Made by a program: the position numbers and the translations under genes. From Methylocaldum marinum (GTDB taxonomy: Bacteria; Pseudomonadota; Gammaproteobacteria; Methylococcales; Methylococcaceae), in contig NZ_AP017928.1 of assembly GCF_003584645.1 (NCBI RefSeq), positions 2,332,395 to 2,396,394 on the forward strand: a stretch of DNA of 64,000 nt. Reading direction: 5' to 3'. Below the pieces are notes generated by a model, which worked only from the letters and a program-made list of their open reading frames with translations, was not told where the DNA came from and searched no databases. Shown here piece after piece: positions 55,868 through 64,000 of the stretch; position 1 is the stretch's first letter; each line of letters begins with the position of its first letter.

Positions 55868-56761
55868 TTGAAGTCCGAAAATCTGAAAGGGATCATCCTC
55901 GCAGGTGGTTCCGGCACTCGCCTGCATCCGCTGACCTATGTCGTCAGCAAGCAGTTGCTGCCGGTCTACGACAAACCGATGATCTACTATCCACTGTCGG
56001 TACAGATGCTTGCGGGCATTCGCAACATACTGATCATCACCACGCCGCCGGATGCCCCCCTGTTCCAAAGCCTGTTGGGCGACGGCTCGCAATGGGGCAT
56101 GTCTATCCATTATGCCGTGCAGCCGAAACCCGAAGGACTGGCTCAGGCCTTCATCATCGGACGCGAATTCATCGGGTCTGACCGTTCCAGCCTGATTCTG
56201 GGCGACAACATTTTCTACGGCCACGGTTTGCAGACCTACCTGGAAAATGCGGTAATCCGCGAAACCGGCGCCACGGTGTTCGGTTATTGGGTCAAGGACC
56301 CGGAACGCTACGGCGTCGCGGAGTTCGACGACGACGGCCAAGTCGTCGATCTGGTGGAAAAACCCAAGCACCCCAAATCCAATTACGCCATCACCGGCCT
56401 CTATTTTTACGACAACCAGGTGGTCGATATGGCCGCCGAACTGAAGCCCTCCAGACGCGGCGAACTCGAGATCACCGATATCAACAATCTGTATCTGAAG
56501 CAAGGCAGACTTCAAGTCGAAAAACTCGGCCGCGGCGTGGCGTGGCTGGACACGGGAACCCACGATTCGCTGCTGCAAGCGTCCAATTTCATTCAAACCA
56601 TTGAGGAACGCCAGGGCCTGAAGATCTGCTGCCCGGAGGAAATCGCCTGGAGCCAGGGCTGGATCAGCGGGGGCGACCTGGAAAAACACGCCATGAAACT
56701 CAACAAAAGCGGCTATGGCGAATACCTGATCAGACTGTTGCAATTGGGGCGCCCTGCATGA
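55868..56761 (+). CDS. rfbA: Glucose-1-phosphate thymidylyltransferase
   Basis: First enzyme of dTDP-L-rhamnose synthesis, from glucose 1-phosphate and dTTP. It has 297 residues; [16 protein letters not shown] is the nucleotide loop, then [28 protein letters not shown] and [23 protein letters not shown] 55868 is the start, with AGGGGG at good spacing. Overlaps rfbC by 4 nt. Confidence 0.95.
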   Translation: MKSENLKGIILAGGSGTRLHPLTYVVSKQLLPVYDKPMIYYPLSVQMLAGIRNILIITTPPDAPLFQSLLGDGSQWGMSIHYAVQPKPEGLAQAFIIGREFIGSDRSSLILGDNIFYGHGLQTYLENAVIRETGATVFGYWVKDPERYGVAEFDDDGQVVDLVEKPKHPKSNYAITGLYFYDNQVVDMAAELKPSRRGELEITDINNLYLKQGRLQVEKLGRGVAWLDTGTHDSLLQASNFIQTIEERQGLKICCPEEIAWSQGWISGGDLEKHAMKLNKSGYGEYLIRLLQLGRPA

Positions 56762-57315
56762 AGATAGAATCCACTCCGCTGCCGGGCGTATTACTGATCA
56801 AGCCCGACGTTTTCGGCGATGCCCGCGGTTTCTTCCTGGAAACCTGGAATCGGCGGCGATACAAAGAAGCCGGACTGGATATCGAATTCGTCCAGGACAA
56901 CGTGTCGCGATCGCGTAAAGGCATTCTCCGCGGCCTGCACTTCCAGAACCCGAATCCGCAAGGCAAGCTCGTGCAGGCCTTGCAGGGTGAAGTATTCGAC
57001 GTGGCAGTGGATATCCGCACCGGCTCGCCGACTTTCGGCCGCTGGTTCGGCACGCTTCTTTCGGAAGAAAATCACCATCAGCTGTATGTGCCCGAAGGTT
57101 TTGCCCACGGGTTCTGCGTGCTGAGCGACACGGCGCTTTTTTCCTACAAATGCACCGATTTTTACAATCCGGGCGCGGAATTCAGCCTCCGCTGGGACGA
57201 CCCCGACCTAGGCATCGCCTGGCCGATCGAGAATCCCGTGTTATCGGCGAAGGACCAATCCGCCCGCTATCTGAAGGATTTTCCCCAAGACATGCTCCCG
57301 GTCTTTCAAGCATGA
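56758..57315 (+). CDS. rfbC: dTDP-4-dehydrorhamnose 3,5-epimerase
   Basis: Third enzyme of the rhamnose pathway, 185-residue cupin. [37 protein letters not shown] (catalytic His), [15 protein letters not shown] and [30 protein letters not shown] are conserved. Overlaps both neighbours by ATGA. Confidence 0.96.
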   Translation: MKIESTPLPGVLLIKPDVFGDARGFFLETWNRRRYKEAGLDIEFVQDNVSRSRKGILRGLHFQNPNPQGKLVQALQGEVFDVAVDIRTGSPTFGRWFGTLLSEENHHQLYVPEGFAHGFCVLSDTALFSYKCTDFYNPGAEFSLRWDDPDLGIAWPIENPVLSAKDQSARYLKDFPQDMLPVFQA

Positions 57316-58214
57316 AGATTCTTCTGATTGGACGCGAGGGACAAGTGGCGTGGGAGTTGCGCCGCAGCCTGGCCTGCCTGGGCCAGGTCGTAGCCCTGGA
57401 CCGCCGCTCGACACCTCCCCTCGACCTGGCCGATCCCGATTCCATCCGCACGTCGATCCGCCAAATTCGGCCCCATCTGATCGTCAATGCGGCGGCCTAC
57501 ACCGCCGTGGACAAGGCGGAACAGGAAAGCGAGCTCGCTTTCCGAATCAATGCCGAGGCGCCGGGCATCTTGGCCGAGGAAGCACTGGCCGTCGGAGCCG
57601 GGCTGATTCATTACTCCACCGACTACGTTTTCCCCGGGGACGGCGAAACGCCTTATCGCGAGGACGATCCGATCGGCCCGCAAAATACCTACGGCCGCAG
57701 CAAGCTCACCGGCGAAGAAGCCATCCGGCAGGTGGGCGCGCCTCACTTCGTGCTTCGCACCGCCTGGGTCTACGGACGCCGCGGCCAGAACTTTCTGCTC
57801 ACGATGTTACGACTGATGCGGGAACGCGAACTGGTCCGGGTCGTGGACGATCAGTACGGCGCCCCGACCTGGAGCCGGCTCATCGCCGAAGCCACCGCCT
57901 TATTGGTTGCGAAATCCTCGGTCAAGGAGCGGTTCGAGCCGGGCGAGCGGCAAGGCACTTATCATTTGAGCTGTGGCGGTCAAACCAGTTGGTACGGCTT
58001 CGCCTGCAGGATACTGGATTATTCCCGCGAAAAGGGACTGCTGCCGGCATCCACGACCAGACTGGAGCCGATCCCGAGCTCCGATTATCCGACGCCGGCG
58101 CAACGCCCGAAATATTCCGTGCTTTCCAACGAAAAGCTTTTCGACCAATTCGGCCTGGTGTTGCCGGATTGGGATCAGGCCCTACGCTTATGCCTGGATG
58201 ACTTTGGGTGCTGA
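57312..58214 (+). CDS. rfbD: dTDP-4-dehydrorhamnose reductase
   Basis: Last enzyme of dTDP-L-rhamnose synthesis, 300-residue short-chain dehydrogenase. LLIGREGQVAWELRRSL is the nucleotide loop; LIVNAAAYTAVDKAE, HYSTDYVFPGDG and YGRSKLTGEEAI (YxxxK) follow. ATG 57312 overlaps the rfbC stop. No rhamnosyltransferase gene follows; the product may serve O-antigen or exopolysaccharide made elsewhere. Confidence 0.95.
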   Translation: MKILLIGREGQVAWELRRSLACLGQVVALDRRSTPPLDLADPDSIRTSIRQIRPHLIVNAAAYTAVDKAEQESELAFRINAEAPGILAEEALAVGAGLIHYSTDYVFPGDGETPYREDDPIGPQNTYGRSKLTGEEAIRQVGAPHFVLRTAWVYGRRGQNFLLTMLRLMRERELVRVVDDQYGAPTWSRLIAEATALLVAKSSVKERFEPGERQGTYHLSCGGQTSWYGFACRILDYSREKGLLPASTTRLEPIPSSDYPTPAQRPKYSVLSNEKLFDQFGLVLPDWDQALRLCLDDFGC

Positions 58215-58471
58215 TCGAAGGGATGGCTAGGAACTGCTTCTCACTGTAGGTCTTGCATCGATCACCTTCGATTACATTTTTTCCGTCTCCCATTGCGTTG
58301 AACGCGGAAATTAGAAAAAAAACTTGTGACGAGACCAAGGAACTATCCGACATCAATCCACATCGATGCCTTTGATTACTGTGCGATGGCTGCTCGCTTG
58401 ATAGATTTCCTTGAGACTTTTCCGAGTATAGTGTCAATCACTTCAGATTACCTCGACGCACTTGTGCAACC
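58215..58471. other. AT-richer gap before the ImmA/IrrE gene
   Basis: 257 nt with no gene. It becomes AT-rich compared with the rfb genes, as do the two genes that follow. TATAGT at 58427-58432 is a possible -10 but no matching -35 was found. Confidence 0.4.
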
Positions 58472-59644
58472 ATGAACACTGAACACGTTCCCGGTATACA
58501 ACCCGCGGTGCTCCGCTGGGCCCGGCAGAGTATCGGCTTATCGGTATCCGACGTTGCTGCCAAGCTCAAACGTCCAGTAGAAGAAATCGTGGCATGGGAA
58601 TCCGGCGATCGCGCTCCCACTTATGCCCAACTCGAGAAGTTGGCATACATGGTGTGCAAGAGACCCTTGGCTGTGTTTTTTTTGCCTTCTCCGCCCGACG
58701 AAATTCCTCCTGAGCGGGAATTCAGAACCCTACCGGATGCAGACCTTACCGCGTTGACCGTTGATACTCACATTCAAATCCGGAAAGCACATGCGTATCA
58801 ACTAGCGTTACAAGAATTATTTGATGGACGCAACCCGAGCGAGCGTTGTATCTGGAAGCAGTTGAGTCTGTCGCGCGAAGTACCCATTTCTCTACAGGCA
58901 AAAGCTATTAGAGAATACCTTGGTATATCTTTAGAAACCCAATGTGCATGGAAAGATGATGACGTTGCATTGAAGCACTGGAGGGCGGCTATCGAGAATG
59001 TTGGGATATTTATTTTTAAAGCGCCTTTCAAACAAAAGGAGATCTCTGGATTTTGCTTGTTAGATAAGGACTTCCCGATTATTTATATCAATAACAGCAC
59101 CACTAAGACGAGGCAAATATTCAGCCTTTTCCATGAACTAGCCCACCTGCTTTTTGCGGTGAATGGTCTGAGTAAACTAGATAAGAGCTATATTAACTAT
59201 CTGCCGAAAGATGAAAAGCAAATTGAACAACACTGCAATGCAATCGCAGCGGAGGTCTTGATCCCTTCGTCGGATTTTAAACAGAAGACCCGATTACTGC
59301 CGACCAATATTGAACAGGTAAATGAAGGCCAGTTTTCTGAGCTCGCCAATCGTTACGGCGTTAGTCGCGAAGCCATCTTACGCCGTTTTCTGGATCAAGG
59401 CAGGGTAAGCCAAGAGTTCTATGAGCAGCAGGCAAAGCGTTGGGCAAATCAGCAAAAATCCGGGAGTGGAGGGGACTGGTACGCCTCGCAAAAGGCGTAT
59501 CTGAGTGACCGTTTTGCTAAAGAGGTTATAAGCCGCCACTACCGGAACCAACTCAGCATCGAGCAAGCGGCGGACTTGTTGGGAATTAGCCCAAAGAATT
59601 TTCCAGGGCTTGAACAGCGGATTCTGCAAGGGTCCGCCGTATGA
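58472..59644 (+). CDS. XRE-type regulator fused to ImmA/IrrE metallopeptidase
   Basis: 390 residues. The N-terminal helix-turn-helix (LRWARQSIGLSVSDVAAKLKRPVEEIVAWESGDRAPTYAQLEKLA, ~14-60) is XRE-like; the central zinc-peptidase motif is FSLFHELAHLLF (HExxH ~220) with a downstream EQHCNAIAAEVLIP block. Such proteins cleave or bind repressors in mobile elements, or act as antitoxin of a PIN partner. The stop overlaps the following PIN gene by 4 nt. Base composition is more AT-rich than the flanking rfb and dnaE genes, suggesting transfer. Confidence 0.88.
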   Translation: MNTEHVPGIQPAVLRWARQSIGLSVSDVAAKLKRPVEEIVAWESGDRAPTYAQLEKLAYMVCKRPLAVFFLPSPPDEIPPEREFRTLPDADLTALTVDTHIQIRKAHAYQLALQELFDGRNPSERCIWKQLSLSREVPISLQAKAIREYLGISLETQCAWKDDDVALKHWRAAIENVGIFIFKAPFKQKEISGFCLLDKDFPIIYINNSTTKTRQIFSLFHELAHLLFAVNGLSKLDKSYINYLPKDEKQIEQHCNAIAAEVLIPSSDFKQKTRLLPTNIEQVNEGQFSELANRYGVSREAILRRFLDQGRVSQEFYEQQAKRWANQQKSGSGGDWYASQKAYLSDRFAKEVISRHYRNQLSIEQAADLLGISPKNFPGLEQRILQGSAV

Positions 59645-60111
59645 TCTATGTTTTCGATACCAGCTCACTTAGCGAGTTTAAACATTTCTATCCAGGCATT
59701 TTCAAATCTATCCGGATAGGTTTGGATGATTTAGTTGAACGGCAAAAACTCGTATCCACACGCGAAGTCTGGAATGAACTGCAGCGTGGCAATCCTAATC
59801 AGCAGGTTAATGAATGGCTGAAAGTACGGAAGGAAATTTTCACCACACCTAGTCTTGCTGAACTACAATTCGTGTCGGAGATTTTCAAGATCCCCCACTT
59901 TCAGGGACTCATTGGCCAAAAACAGCGGTTGAAAGGCGATCCAGTTGCTGATCCATTCGTGATTGCCTGCGCCAAAATAAGAGGAGGCACCGTTGTAACG
60001 GAAGAGCAATTAAAACCCAATGCCGCCAAAATTCCCAACGTCTGCCAGCACTTCGATGTCCCTTGCATCGATCTTGAAACATTCATGCATCAACAGGAAT
60101 GGCGTTTTTGA
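59641..60111 (+). CDS. DUF4411 PIN-like protein, putative toxin
   Basis: 156-residue PIN-fold protein of the DUF4411 family. IYVFDTSSLSEFK gives the first catalytic Asp, STREVWNELQRG the Glu, and DPVADPFVIACAKIRGGTVVTEEQ the later acidic residues, so an RNase activity is plausible. ATGA overlap with the XRE-ImmA/IrrE gene indicates a coupled toxin-antitoxin-like pair. Confidence 0.85.
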   Translation: MIYVFDTSSLSEFKHFYPGIFKSIRIGLDDLVERQKLVSTREVWNELQRGNPNQQVNEWLKVRKEIFTTPSLAELQFVSEIFKIPHFQGLIGQKQRLKGDPVADPFVIACAKIRGGTVVTEEQLKPNAAKIPNVCQHFDVPCIDLETFMHQQEWRF

Positions 60112-60567
60112 GAGCAGACGCATAGATTAGATCTCACCGGCCTCAACACTCATACCGGTTCTGGAAATACACTGCAGCAAAGACTTAGGGAACCCTAATG
60201 GATCAGCACGACATTTTTGGACACTTGCCGGCAGGGTCTTTGGCAACTTCCAAGGGTTGGAACTTGATACGACTTCGTGATGCTCACATTGATTAATCCC
60301 CGTCCGGCACGCCTGGATTCGGCGGCACGCAGGCTAGGGTACAGTGGCGTCACACGTCAGTTGGCAGGCTGCCGAATTCGGTGGCAAATCCTGTTCTTAT
60401 CAGCTTATCCCGAATGGTCGGATTGCCGAATCGGCAGCACCTTAGGGATTGAACACCACCTGTACGTTGATTTGGTTGCGCCGGTTCCGGTCCATAACAA
60501 GGCATTGATGAAACGTAACGAAGCCACCATTGGAATTCAACGACAACCTGCACGCTAACCGAACTTC
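60112..60567. other. Gene-free stretch upstream of dnaE
   Basis: 456 nt with no credible gene on either strand. Several short dyads on the theme TGCCGAA / TTCGGCA are seen around 60369-60435. The dnaE promoter must lie here; no hexamers are assigned. The stretch could be a scar from acquisition of the ImmA/IrrE pair. Confidence 0.4.
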
Positions 60568-63500
60568 ATGACCGAAGCTCTCGATCCCCGTTTCATTCAC
60601 CTGCGCGTTCACACTGAATATTCCCTGGTCGACGGCCTGGTGGACGTAAAGGCGCTGGTCAAGCGCACTGCCGCGATGGGCATGCCGGCCGTGGCGGTGA
60701 CCGACCAGTCCAATCTGTTCGCCCTGGTCAAGTTCTACAAATCGGCCTTGGCCGAGGGCGTGAAGCCCATCGCCGGAGCGGACGTCCTGCTGTATAACGA
60801 AGCGGACCCGGCTTCTCCGCACGGAATGACGCTGTTCGTACAAAATACCGGCGGATACCGCACCCTGACCGAGCTGATATCGCGGAGCTATCGGGAAAAT
60901 CAACACCAGGGCGTGCCCTTGCTGATGCCGGAATGGCTGGAAGAAAAGAACGAGGGACTCCTGGCGCTATCGGGCGGACGTCGGGGCGACATCGGCCAGG
61001 CCTTGCTGATGGGCAACGGCGGCGAGGCGAAACGCCTGCTCGAGCATTGGCTCAGGGTTTTCGACCAGAGGTTTTACCTGGAACTGCAGCGCACCGGCCG
61101 GCCGAGCGAAGAAGAATACATAGAAGGCGCGGTAAACCTCGCGATCGAATTCGATGCGCCGGTGGTCGCCACCAACGACGTGCGCTTTATCAGCCCTTCC
61201 GAGTTCGAGGCTCACGAAGCCAGGGTCTGCATTCACCAAGGCCGGGTCCTGGACGACCCTCGCCGTCCCCGTGATTACACCGAGCAGCAATATCTCCGCA
61301 GCCCAGAGGAAATGGCGCAGTTGTTCGCCGATCTCCCCGAAGCCCTGGAAAACACGGTCGAGATCGCCAAGCGCTGCAATATCGAACTGACCCTGGGCAA
61401 GAACTTTCTGCCCAAGTTCCCGGTGCCCGAGGGCATGAGCACGGCGGAATATTTTGCCGAAGAATCGCGCAAAGGCCTGAAGGAACGTTTGGCCCTGCGC
61501 CCGCCGACCGGAAAAGGAACACTGGAAGAACGGCACAAGCGATACGAGGAAAGGCTGGAGCTGGAAATTTCGGTGATCAACCAGATGGATTTCCCCGGCT
61601 ATTTCCTGATCGTGGCGGACTTCATCCAGTGGGCCAAGAAAAACGGCATTCCGGTGGGACCGGGACGCGGCTCCGGCGCGGGCTCGCTGGTGGCCTACGC
61701 ACTCAAGATCACCGATCTCGACCCCATCGAATTCGAACTGCTATTCGAGCGTTTCCTGAACCCCGAGCGCGTATCCATGCCCGACTTCGACGTCGATTTC
61801 TGCATGGAGCGACGCGACGAGGTCATCGATTACGTGGCCCGTACATACGGGCGAGACCGAGTATCCCAGATCATCACCTACGGCAGCATGGCGGCCAAGG
61901 CAGTGGTGCGCGACGTGGGGCGGGTTCTGGGGCATTCCTACGGTTTCGTGGACAAGATCGCCAAGCTGATTCCGTTCGAGCTGGGTATTACCCTGGAAAA
62001 GGCTCTCACCGACAGCGAAGACCTCAGAAAACTCTACGAAAGCGACGAGGAAGTCCGAACGCTGATCGACCTCGCCAAGTCGCTGGAAGGCATTACCCGC
62101 AATGCCGGCAAGCACGCCGGCGGCGTCGTCATCGCGCCGTCCCAGCTGATCGATTTTTCCCCGCTGTACTGCGAACCGGGCGGCGAGAATCTGGTGACCC
62201 AGTTCGACAAGGACGACGTGGAAGCGGTGGGCCTGGTCAAGTTCGACTTTCTGGGACTGAGAACCCTCACCATCATCGACTGGGCGCTGGACACCATCAA
62301 CAGGCAGCGGGCCGAAAAAGGCGAACCGCCGGTCGATATCGCCCGGATCCCCCTGGACGATCCCGCCGCCTACAAGCTGCTGAAGAACTGCCAGACCACC
62401 GCCGTCTTCCAGCTCGAATCGCGCGGCATGAAGGACCTGATCCGGCGCCTGCAGCCGGACTGCTTCGAGGACATCATCGCCCTGGTGGCGCTGTTCCGTC
62501 CGGGGCCGCTGCAATCGGGCATGGTCGACGACTACATCAACGTCAAGCACGGCCGCACCAAGGCTGAATTTCCGCATCCCGTCCTCGAACCTATCCTCAA
62601 GCCCACCAATGGCGTCATCGTCTATCAGGAACAGGTGATGCAAATCGCCCGGGACATGGCCGGTTACACCCTGGGCGGCGCCGACCTCCTGCGCCGCGCC
62701 ATGGGCAAGAAGAAGCCCGAGGAAATGGCCAAGCAGCGGGAAATCTTCGTCTCCGGTTCGATCACGCTGGGCGTCGACGAAAACATCGCCGGCTACATCT
62801 TCGACCTCATGGAGAAGTTCGCCGGCTACGGCTTCAACAAGTCGCACTCCGCGGCTTACGCGCTGGTGTCCTACCAGACCGCCTGGCTCAAGGCGCATTT
62901 TCCGGCCGCTTTCATGGCGGCGGTACTGTCCTCGGACATGGATAATACCGACAAGGTCGTGGTCCTGATCGAAGAATGCCGGGAAATGAAACTGGCGGTG
63001 CAGCCACCCGATATCAACCGCTCGGAGTACCGCTTCGCGGTGCTCAACGACCGTACCATCCTATATGGTCTTGGCGCGATCAAAGGGGTTGGCGAAACGG
63101 CGATCCGGGATATTCTCGAGGAGCGCAAACGCGGCGGCGCGTTCGAGGATTTGTACGACTTCTGCCGCCGGGTCGACCTGCGCAAGGTGAACCGCCGGGT
63201 GATCGAAGCCCTGGTCCGTTCCGGCACCCTGGATTCCATCGATCCGAATCGCGCGCGCCACATGGCGGAACTGTCGGATGCGATCAAAGCCGCCGAACAG
63301 CACGGCGCCATGGCCGCGACCGGACAGGACGATTTGTTCGGGCTCGGAGGTCCGGCGGCGGAAGAAGATGCGCCGCGGGCGGTTGCGGTCGTGGAACCGT
63401 GGCCGGAAGACGAACGGCTGGCCTACGAAAAGGTGACATTGGGCCTGTACCTCACGGGCCATCCGATCGGCCCGTACGAATCCGAAATCCAGCACTTCAT

Positions 63501-64000
63501 CACCGGCCGCCTCGGGAAGCTGTCGCTCGATAACGAGCGCGGACCGGCCGGACCCGGCCGGCGCGAAATGCGGGCGGTGGTCGCGGGGTTGGTGGTGGAA
63601 CTCCGTGCCCGGCAGAACAAGAACGGCAAGCGCATGGCCTTCGCCACCCTGGACGACCGGACCGGACGGCTGGAAGTCGCCGTATTTTCGGAAGTTCTGG
63701 AGAAGTACCGGGAACATTTAGTGAAGGACACGCTGCTCGTGGTCGAGGGCAACCTGAGTTTCGACGACTACGCCGGCCAGCTCCGTCTCACGGCGGAAAA
63801 CCTGTACACCATGGCAGAGGCTCGGGCGCACTTTGCCAAACATCTTTTCATTCAATGGCCCTCGCCCGAGGCGAATACCGTCCCATCGGAAGGCCACTGG
63901 GTCAGCGAACTCGTAGATCTGCTCGCGCCATTTCGGGGGGGGAGCTGTCCGATTTATATCGAGTACCGGGGAAAAGCCGCGCAAACGACGATTCAGCTAG
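60568..64000 (+). CDS. dnaE: DNA polymerase III alpha subunit, 3'-truncated by the window edge
   Basis: Replicative polymerase subunit. 1144 codons are visible and the frame is open at the last base; the family length of ~1160 implies only about 20 codons are missing. The N-terminal PHP domain begins FIHLRVHTEYSLVDGLVDVKALV. Catalytic Asp residues are D408 and D410 in MPDFDVDFCMERRDEV and D560 in GLVKFDFLGLRTL. VYQEQVMQIA and GYGFNKSHSAAYALVSYQTAWLK follow, then the OB fold (ELRARQNKNGKRMAFATLDDRTGRLEV). The start is ATG 60568. Confidence 0.96.
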   Translation, partial: MTEALDPRFIHLRVHTEYSLVDGLVDVKALVKRTAAMGMPAVAVTDQSNLFALVKFYKSALAEGVKPIAGADVLLYNEADPASPHGMTLFVQNTGGYRTLTELISRSYRENQHQGVPLLMPEWLEEKNEGLLALSGGRRGDIGQALLMGNGGEAKRLLEHWLRVFDQRFYLELQRTGRPSEEEYIEGAVNLAIEFDAPVVATNDVRFISPSEFEAHEARVCIHQGRVLDDPRRPRDYTEQQYLRSPEEMAQLFADLPEALENTVEIAKRCNIELTLGKNFLPKFPVPEGMSTAEYFAEESRKGLKERLALRPPTGKGTLEERHKRYEERLELEISVINQMDFPGYFLIVADFIQWAKKNGIPVGPGRGSGAGSLVAYALKITDLDPIEFELLFERFLNPERVSMPDFDVDFCMERRDEVIDYVARTYGRDRVSQIITYGSMAAKAVVRDVGRVLGHSYGFVDKIAKLIPFELGITLEKALTDSEDLRKLYESDEEVRTLIDLAKSLEGITRNAGKHAGGVVIAPSQLIDFSPLYCEPGGENLVTQFDKDDVEAVGLVKFDFLGLRTLTIIDWALDTINRQRAEKGEPPVDIARIPLDDPAAYKLLKNCQTTAVFQLESRGMKDLIRRLQPDCFEDIIALVALFRPGPLQSGMVDDYINVKHGRTKAEFPHPVLEPILKPTNGVIVYQEQVMQIARDMAGYTLGGADLLRRAMGKKKPEEMAKQREIFVSGSITLGVDENIAGYIFDLMEKFAGYGFNKSHSAAYALVSYQTAWLKAHFPAAFMAAVLSSDMDNTDKVVVLIEECREMKLAVQPPDINRSEYRFAVLNDRTILYGLGAIKGVGETAIRDILEERKRGGAFEDLYDFCRRVDLRKVNRRVIEALVRSGTLDSIDPNRARHMAELSDAIKAAEQHGAMAATGQDDLFGLGGPAAEEDAPRAVAVVEPWPEDERLAYEKVTLGLYLTGHPIGPYESEIQHFITGRLGKLSLDNERGPAGPGRREMRAVVAGLVVELRARQNKNGKRMAFATLDDRTGRLEVAVFSEVLEKYREHLVKDTLLVVEGNLSFDDYAGQLRLTAENLYTMAEARAHFAKHLFIQWPSPEANTVPSEGHWVSELVDLLAPFRGGSCPIYIEYRGKAAQTTIQL

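Noticed and set aside
60277..60558. Open frames upstream of dnaE on both strands
   Set aside because: No family features and no translation signals; the minus-strand frame at 60442-60906 runs antisense into dnaE.

Overview
The window is GC-rich bacterial chromosome, with gene content and operon layouts typical of a gammaproteobacterium: the lptCAB-rpoN-hpf-rapZ run, petABC followed by sspAB, an mla-murA run, and speA/speE. A cluster of the type that accompanies PQQ-dependent alcohol oxidation (ABC substrate-binding protein, YVTN beta-propeller, ATPase, permease), together with a short-form HisG, points towards a methylotroph or methanotroph of the Methylococcales. That placement is inference, because no methane or methanol dehydrogenase gene is present.

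Layout. 1-5.2 kb: the distal part of a type I-C CRISPR-Cas operon (cas8c truncated by the window edge, then cas7, cas4, cas1, cas2) and an array of 11 identical repeats. 5.2-6.6 kb: a scarred stretch with a short element bounded by 12-bp inverted repeats, an RHH/RelE-ParE toxin-antitoxin pair, a 3'-truncated gene fragment and a decayed repeat-spacer-repeat relic of the CRISPR array. 6.6-20 kb: housekeeping genes (nnrS-like, DUF488, DUF1820, sspBA, petCBA, hisC-hisD-hisG-murA, mlaB-mlaD-mlaE-mlaF), most on the minus strand. The mla set lacks mlaC and has no bolA-like gene beside murA.

20.2-30.7 kb: a seven-gene, tightly overlapping minus-strand defence operon. In transcription order it holds an SNF2 helicase, a 75-residue unknown protein, an SMC/RloC-like ATPase with a C-terminal HEPN-type motif, a type III-like adenine methyltransferase, MntA, HepT, and a type III-like helicase-nuclease. 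It combines a restriction-modification pair with two separate candidate HEPN ribonucleases and a second helicase, and is the best candidate here for an undescribed composite system.

30.8-38 kb: mtgA, a DUF4404 gene, divergent speE and speA, a hydroxyacid dehydrogenase, a PepSY membrane protein and an IS110-family insertion sequence with a 338-nt non-coding flank that may encode a bridge RNA. 38.4-44.4 kb: a TonB uptake locus (Asp-box propeller protein and TonB-dependent receptor on minus; tonB-exbB-exbD on plus). 44.5-50.9 kb: kdsD-kdsC-lptC-lptA-lptB-rpoN-hpf-rapZ for LPS precursor synthesis, LPS export and sigma-54 control, with a palindromic repeat inserted at the lptA 5' end and no ptsN. 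50.9-58.2 kb: the PQQ-associated ABC cluster, translationally coupled to rfbB-rfbA-rfbC-rfbD (dTDP-L-rhamnose). 58.4-60.1 kb: an XRE-ImmA/IrrE plus DUF4411 (PIN) pair. 60.6-64 kb: dnaE, cut by the window edge about 20 codons short of the usual length.

No tRNA or rRNA gene was recognised. All motif calls were made by eye. Family names rest on remembered family signatures, not on searches.
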